Shown: positions 7,320 to 9,878 of the stretch, piece after piece
Numbering within the stretch: position 1 is the stretch's first letter
Layout: every line of letters starts with the position of its first letter
Assembly: GCA_003455235.1 (NCBI GenBank)
Contig: DMRT01000023.1
Coordinates: 1-9,878 of the forward strand
Source: Chitinophagaceae bacterium
GTDB taxonomy: Bacteria; Bacteroidota; Bacteroidia; Chitinophagales; Chitinophagaceae
Length of the DNA: 9,878 bases
Reading direction: 5' to 3'
Translations under genes and position numbers: made by a program
The notes under the pieces: generated by a model
Told to the model about the DNA's origin: nothing
What the model saw: only the letters and a program-made list of their open reading frames with translations
Database searches by the model: none

Positions 7320-7986
7320 TAAGCAGTTTACGCAAACAAGCCAGGTGTGCTAAAAGCACGAGTGGCACCACACAGCAGGGCAGCCACACAAAGGGAAAAT
7401 ACAGGATGGCCGTATTGGGCTGATCAAAACCAAACTGCTGAAAGGAGGTAGGTGCTGACAATACTGCCGTGATTACAATATTGAAGAGCAGGCAGAGGCA
7501 GGCGATGTTCCAGGCCACTAAACCTGTTTTACCAATGCGGTTGGTTACATACCCGGAATAATAAATAACCGGGGCCGTGATTCCGGCAAGGATGTCGAAA
7601 TTGCGCCCGGCAAAGGTCATTACTTCCGGCACGGCTTTGTTCAGGAACAGCCCGTACAAGCAAAGTTCCACCGGTATTCTAACCACGTGAAGAAGGGTGA
7701 GGGTTTTCGCATCGAGGCCATCAAGGTATTTTTTTCCTTTGCCGGTAACAAACAGGAGGATGATGAACAAAAGGGCAGGAGCAGCCAGCAACGCAAACCT
7801 GGGCGGGAAGCCCGTTGTTATTTTATAGAACCCCGTATAAGCAACCGTTGCCTGTATGCCCAGCCAGGCAAATAACAACAGCAGCGTGGTATTGGACCGG
7901 CTGGCTGCTTTATAAAAAATAAAAACCGACAATAGGGTGGTACCGATGAACAGAATGTTCAGGTACATGGGTAAACCGGGAATCAT
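7312..7986 (-). CDS. Seven-segment integral membrane protein of unknown function
   Basis: The protein has 224 residues and is mostly hydrophobic. Helices are predicted near 8-25, 33-50, 62-80, 96-115, 130-146, 155-177 and 195-218. The polar residues inside or beside the membrane segments look constrained: HVVRIPVEL (100-108) in helix four, and PEVMTFAGRNFDILAGITAP (120-139), which leads into helix five. I have the impression that these motifs recur in Bacteroidota proteins of this size, but I cannot name a family or activity. The ATG at 7986 is used; an ATG at 7968 (MYLNILF) begins just before the first helix and is equally plausible. It starts 47 bases after the polX stop on the same strand, so co-transcription is possible. 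Nothing in the sequence ties it to DNA repair. Confidence 0.82.
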   Translation of the reverse strand: MIPGLPMYLNILFIGTTLLSVFIFYKAASRSNTTLLLLFAWLGIQATVAYTGFYKITTGFPPRFALLAAPALLFIILLFVTGKGKKYLDGLDAKTLTLLHVVRIPVELCLYGLFLNKAVPEVMTFAGRNFDILAGITAPVIYYSGYVTNRIGKTGLVAWNIACLCLLFNIVITAVLSAPTSFQQFGFDQPNTAILYFPFVWLPCCVVPLVLLAHLACLRKLLIK

Positions 7987-8033
7987 AGCAATTGTTTTCA
8001 GAAAAATACTTCAATGCCGGAAGAAATGCAACA

Positions 8034-9719
8034 TTATATTCTTTTTGCTTTTTTCCGTTCCTGTACAAACTGTTCAAATTGTACAAGGTTCATACTGCTG
8101 AGGTTTTGTTCTTTGGTGACCATGGCTTTTTGAGCAGCCAGCACTCCATAGCGGGTATCGTTGTATCCTTCAATTTCGTGGGCGTCGGGATCAATAGATA
8201 TCAATACTCCCTTTTCAAGAGCATAACCGATATGTCTCCAGTCGATATCGAGCCGGCGGGGGTGGGCATTCAGTTCTATCACCACGTTGTTGGCGGCACA
8301 GGCATCAACAATCTTTTTATGATCAACCGGGTAACCCTTCCGGCTCAGCAGCAGCCGGCCGGTCATGTGGCCAAGGATGGTAGTGTATGGGTTTTCGATG
8401 GCTGCAATCAGCCGCTGCATCGCTTTTTCTTCTGTCATTTTTAAAATGCTGTGCACTGAGGCAATCACCAGGTCGAACGTGGCGAGCACCGGGTTGGCAT
8501 AATCCAGGTTGCCATCGTAGAGGATATCACTTTCAATGCTTTTGAAGATTTTAAAGCCATTGAATCCGGCATTTAGTTCATCAACCAGTTGGTGCTGGGC
8601 TTTGATCCGTTCTTCGGTAAGTCCGTTTGCATAAAAAGCGCTCTTGCTGTGATCGCTGATTACCAGGTATTCCAGCCCTTGTGACCGGGCGGCTTTTGCC
8701 ATTTCTTCGAGGGTATTGCTGCCATCGCTCCAGTTGCTGTGGCTATGAATAATACCTTTTATATCCGAAGGCTGGATCAATTCCGGAAGGGTTGCTTTTT
8801 TAGCCCGGCCGATAATGGCGGGTGTTTCCCTCAGGCAGGGTGGTATGTAGCTGATGCCAGCCTGGTCAAAGATTACCCCGTCATCCGCCCCACTGACTTT
8901 GCTGAAATCCAGGTCAGGGAAACCGGACAGGAAGGCATCGGTAAATTCGGGACTGGCACTGCTGGTAAACAGCCTTTTTTCCAGCTCTTTTTCCCCGGTA
9001 TAGAACCTCAGTTTGAGCCCGTTCATCAGCTTATATAATAAAGTATCCGGCTTTTCCTCAAGGAGTTCCGGCGGGTTTGCCGTGTGGAATTTTGGTTTAA
9101 TGGACTCGTTGTTGCAACGCACCACGTATTCCAGTTCCTCGATCACTTCCAGCTGGCGTTTAAAGCTGCCGGTGATGAATACATTGCCGGCTCCGAACAG
9201 TTTCTCGAGGTAGGGGGTTACCTGGGGCACCACGGCTTCCACCTGGGGATATAAATAATACCCGCTGTTGTTGAGGTAAAACTCGATGCTGTCGGCTACG
9301 TTCTGTTGTGTTTTTTCGCCAAAGCCCTTATATAATTTGAGGCGGTTCTCCTGGCAGGCGTAAAGAAGTTCTCCGATGCTTTCGATTTCCATTTCTTTCC
9401 AGATGGTGGAGATCTTTTTGGGGCCGATTCCTTTTATGTTCAGCATTTCGATCACGCCTTTCGGGGTTTTATTGATCATATCATCCAATGCCTGCAGGGA
9501 ACCTGTTTCAAGCAATTCGATTATTTTTTTTCCGGTAGACTCACCGATGCCTTTGATGGAATAAATTTTTTCATGCGGCGTGGCAGATAACTGCATGGGA
9601 AGTTTTTCAATATTGAAGGCTGCGGCAGCGTATGATTTTGCTTTAAAACTGTTCTCTCCATGTATATCCATCAGTTTTGAGAGCAAAGAAAAATTTTCGG
9701 CTATTTGGTAATTATCCAT
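8034..9719 (-). CDS. polX: PolX-family protein: HhH, degenerate polymerase core and intact PHP nuclease domain
   Basis: The protein is 561 residues from the ATG at 9719, close to bacterial PolX length. The residue numbers here start from the ATG five codons upstream (9734); subtract five for the chosen start. Three helix-hairpin-helix DNA-binding motifs occur at KGIGESTGKK (61-70), KGIGPKKIS (101-109) and KGFGEKT (136-142). A family X nucleotidyltransferase core follows with G189-S190. At the expected DxD position it reads E200-L-E202, and the third acidic position appears to be R243. The C-terminal PHP domain is complete: H330, H332, D337, H362, E401, H428, H456, D517 and H519 match the metal-binding set. 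PolX enzymes normally combine gap-filling synthesis with PHP-dependent 3'-5' exonuclease and AP-site processing in base excision repair. Here nuclease activity is likely and polymerase activity doubtful. I prefer the 9719 start because MDNYQIAENF resembles the usual N-terminus. Confidence 0.93.
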   Translation of the reverse strand: MDNYQIAENFSLLSKLMDIHGENSFKAKSYAAAAFNIEKLPMQLSATPHEKIYSIKGIGESTGKKIIELLETGSLQALDDMINKTPKGVIEMLNIKGIGPKKISTIWKEMEIESIGELLYACQENRLKLYKGFGEKTQQNVADSIEFYLNNSGYYLYPQVEAVVPQVTPYLEKLFGAGNVFITGSFKRQLEVIEELEYVVRCNNESIKPKFHTANPPELLEEKPDTLLYKLMNGLKLRFYTGEKELEKRLFTSSASPEFTDAFLSGFPDLDFSKVSGADDGVIFDQAGISYIPPCLRETPAIIGRAKKATLPELIQPSDIKGIIHSHSNWSDGSNTLEEMAKAARSQGLEYLVISDHSKSAFYANGLTEERIKAQHQLVDELNAGFNGFKIFKSIESDILYDGNLDYANPVLATFDLVIASVHSILKMTEEKAMQRLIAAIENPYTTILGHMTGRLLLSRKGYPVDHKKIVDACAANNVVIELNAHPRRLDIDWRHIGYALEKGVLISIDPDAHEIEGYNDTRYGVLAAQKAMVTKEQNLSSMNLVQFEQFVQERKKAKRI

Positions 9720-9878
9720 GCCTAAAAGTAACAAATCTGCCCATTCGCGGGTGCCCGGGGTTATGGCCGGTTGCCCGGAATTTTATCACATCCGGCAGCT
9801 AAAATGAGATTCTTATTGGTGAAAACGAATGAATAAATTCAGGTAGTGCCTGTATAAAAATTCTATTTGTATAGACGC

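Noticed and set aside
7992..8444. A 150-codon plus-strand open frame opposite the 3' end of polX
   Set aside because: The opposite strand encodes conserved PHP motifs here, and the plus-strand product shows no recognisable features.
9752..9778. TGCCCGG repeated 20 bases apart upstream of polX
   Set aside because: Seven-base repeats in a GC-rich patch arise easily by chance, and nothing else marks the site as an operator.
9720..9878. Possible start of another gene at the right end (for example ATG near 9805)
   Set aside because: The frame closes after a few codons and no coding signature is visible before the window ends.

Overview
The window looks like ordinary chromosomal DNA of a Bacteroidota bacterium, most likely the Chitinophagaceae or a close relative. 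The signs are a DUF3667 membrane protein, an NtrY-like kinase with a very large membrane sensor part, signal peptides that leave Gln as the first mature residue, a YD-repeat secreted protein, and starts without a clear Shine-Dalgarno sequence. The family-level placement is inference. I see no phage, insertion sequence, CRISPR array, toxin-antitoxin pair or defence island.

Layout, left to right. The 3' part of a tRNA-Leu(UAA), cut by the window edge, is followed by a strong intrinsic terminator. A minus-strand gene (152-1000) encodes a secreted YD-repeat protein. Diverging from it is a compact plus-strand run: a DUF3667 zinc-ribbon membrane protein (1085-2149), MazG nucleotide pyrophosphohydrolase (2158-2949) and a 1247-residue sensor histidine kinase (2956-6699). 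The gaps in this run are 8 and 6 bases, so it is probably one operon. The kinase has no ATG start. It probably starts at a TTG six bases after the mazG stop, in the same reading frame as mazG.

A 152-base spacer (6700-6851) holds a perfect 16-base palindrome and a long stem-loop. A small secreted protein of unknown function follows (6852-7259). Its terminator at 7281-7319 runs into the end of a converging minus-strand unit. That unit is polX (8034-9719) followed by a seven-segment membrane protein (7312-7986). The final 159 bases (9720-9878) hold no gene I can support.

Functionally, the window combines housekeeping roles (tRNA, NTP-pool cleaning by MazG, DNA repair by PolX) with envelope or signalling proteins. 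The observations most worth a second look are three. The PolX polymerase active site has lost all three expected aspartates while its PHP nuclease site is complete. The mazG-kinase junction is a single in-frame stop with a TTG restart. The kinase has an elaborate three-part sensor and no response regulator nearby. I found no convincing new multi-gene system.
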